A stretch of DNA of 5,764 nucleotides from Syntrophomonadaceae bacterium. GTDB lineage: Bacteria > Bacillota > Syntrophomonadia > Syntrophomonadales > Syntrophomonadaceae. This document shows positions 5,391 through 5,764 of the stretch, one piece after another; within the stretch, counting starts at the first letter, position 1; each line of letters opens with the position of its first letter. The notes beneath the pieces were generated by a model. That model made no database searches and was not told the origin of the DNA. It was given only the letters and a program-made list of their open reading frames with translations. Where the stretch lies: contig DUSB01000150.1 of the NCBI GenBank assembly GCA_012840625.1, positions 1-5,764 of the forward strand, given 5' to 3'. Position numbers and translations under genes: made by a program.

Positions 5391-5629
5391 ATCCAGGCGG
5401 TGAAAAAAGAGCTTGAGGATTGGCTGATAAGCCAGTGCAGTAAAATTCAAGCAGGTAAAAAGGTGAAAAAGCGATACGAAACTTTAAAAGGATGCTTTCA
5501 AGCACATTCGCGCCCGGCAAAAAGTCTGGCGGTCTCGTGTATGAGATTCAAACACGGCGGTTGTTTTTTCAGCAAGTAGTAAAAAGGGATAATTATATTT
5601 ATGCGATGGAGGCACTTCCTGTCAGACTA

Positions 5630-5764
5630 TCACAGCAAGGCCCTTTCTATTTCCTCTCTTATACCAGAGAAAGCATTAGCCAGTGCTTCACGTGTGATTG
5701 TTACCCGATCATAGATCACTTCACCGGGGCGGGCAATTGATCTAAAGCTATCTGCTGGCAGTAA
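5630..5764 (-). CDS. Unidentified protein, C-terminal 44 residues (partial)
   Basis: A minus-strand frame enters from the right edge, stays open for 44 codons and stops at TGA (complement of 5630-5632). The peptide includes SFRSIARPGEVIYDR followed by VTITREALANAFSGIREE and ends IERALL. It has a balanced, protein-like composition with a predicted amphipathic C-terminal helix, unlike the surrounding noncoding frames. I do not recognise the family. The SFRSIARPGEVIYDR stretch loosely resembles the end of MNT-type nucleotidyltransferase domains, but that is only an impression. The start and most of the protein are outside the window. It would converge on the spo0J operon, with the palindromic region between. 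Confidence 0.5.
   Translation of the reverse strand, partial: LLPADSFRSIARPGEVIYDRVTITREALANAFSGIREEIERALL

Larger units (their letters stand above)
5029..5629. other. Gene-poor region with three large palindromes
   Basis: About 600 bases with no frame that has a credible start, SD and recognisable product. Both strands have open stretches (for example a plus frame open from 5244 to 5579 and a minus frame 5027-5392), but they cross the palindromes and lack ribosome-binding sites. The plus frame has a lysine-rich segment (KEKKEKEAARDKIKS, then VKKELEDWL and KVKKRYETLKG) that could be a decayed gene. No tRNA, transposase or CRISPR repeat was seen. Confidence 0.6.

Noticed and set aside
5027..5392. 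Minus-strand secreted small protein with a hydrophobic N-terminus
   Set aside because: The frame has no ribosome-binding site, starts inside an inverted-repeat arm and runs through all three palindromes and the terminator edge, so it is more likely a chance open frame.
5367..5579. Plus-strand 70-residue protein starting at GTG 5367
   Set aside because: The start lies in the loop of the 5345-5390 repeat with no SD and the product is unrecognised; at most it is a decayed gene fragment, noted in the region entry.

Overview
The window looks like the origin-proximal chromosome-partitioning region of a Firmicute, most likely a clostridial-type anaerobe. The evidence is the gene order rsmG - noc - soj - spo0J, AGGAGG-type ribosome-binding sites, a canonical parS centromere, and a glutaconate-type CoA-transferase pair of the kind common in fermenting and syntrophic clostridia. 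The genus cannot be fixed from the sequence alone.

Layout. Positions 1-117 hold the last 38 codons of rsmG (16S rRNA m7G methyltransferase). A Noc-type ParB paralogue (126-977, +) follows 8 bases later. A bidirectional hairpin terminator (about 1012-1041) separates noc from two genes on the opposite strand: gctB (1049-1825, -) and gctA (1841-2887, -), the two subunits of a class I CoA-transferase. An AT-rich intergenic region (2888-3372) carries a convincing promoter for gctAB, an inverted repeat overlapping that promoter, a very strong Shine-Dalgarno with a possible 16-residue leader peptide, and whatever drives soj. Soj/ParA (3373-4155, +) and Spo0J/ParB (4127-4963, +) overlap by 29 bases. 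A perfect 16-bp parS palindrome lies 5 bases after the spo0J stop, followed by a rho-independent terminator (5001-5028). About 600 bases with no convincing gene follow, containing three long perfect inverted repeats. The right edge holds the C-terminal 44 codons of an unidentified minus-strand protein (5630-5764).

How the parts work together. Spo0J should load as a CTP-dependent clamp at parS and, through its N-terminal LGRGL segment, stimulate the Soj ATPase for origin segregation. Noc is the paralogue that normally couples nucleoid position to division-site selection. The CoA-transferase pair is metabolic and appears to be an insertion that splits the usual noc-soj-spo0J cluster.

The most notable points are these. 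The Noc paralogue carries Gln in place of the usual Glu in the CTP-pocket GERR motif, and its DNA-specificity residues match neither canonical ParB nor canonical Noc. The cluster is split by a catabolic operon on the other strand. Three large palindromes are crowded into roughly 320 bases downstream of parS. I did not find clear evidence for an entirely new multi-gene system.
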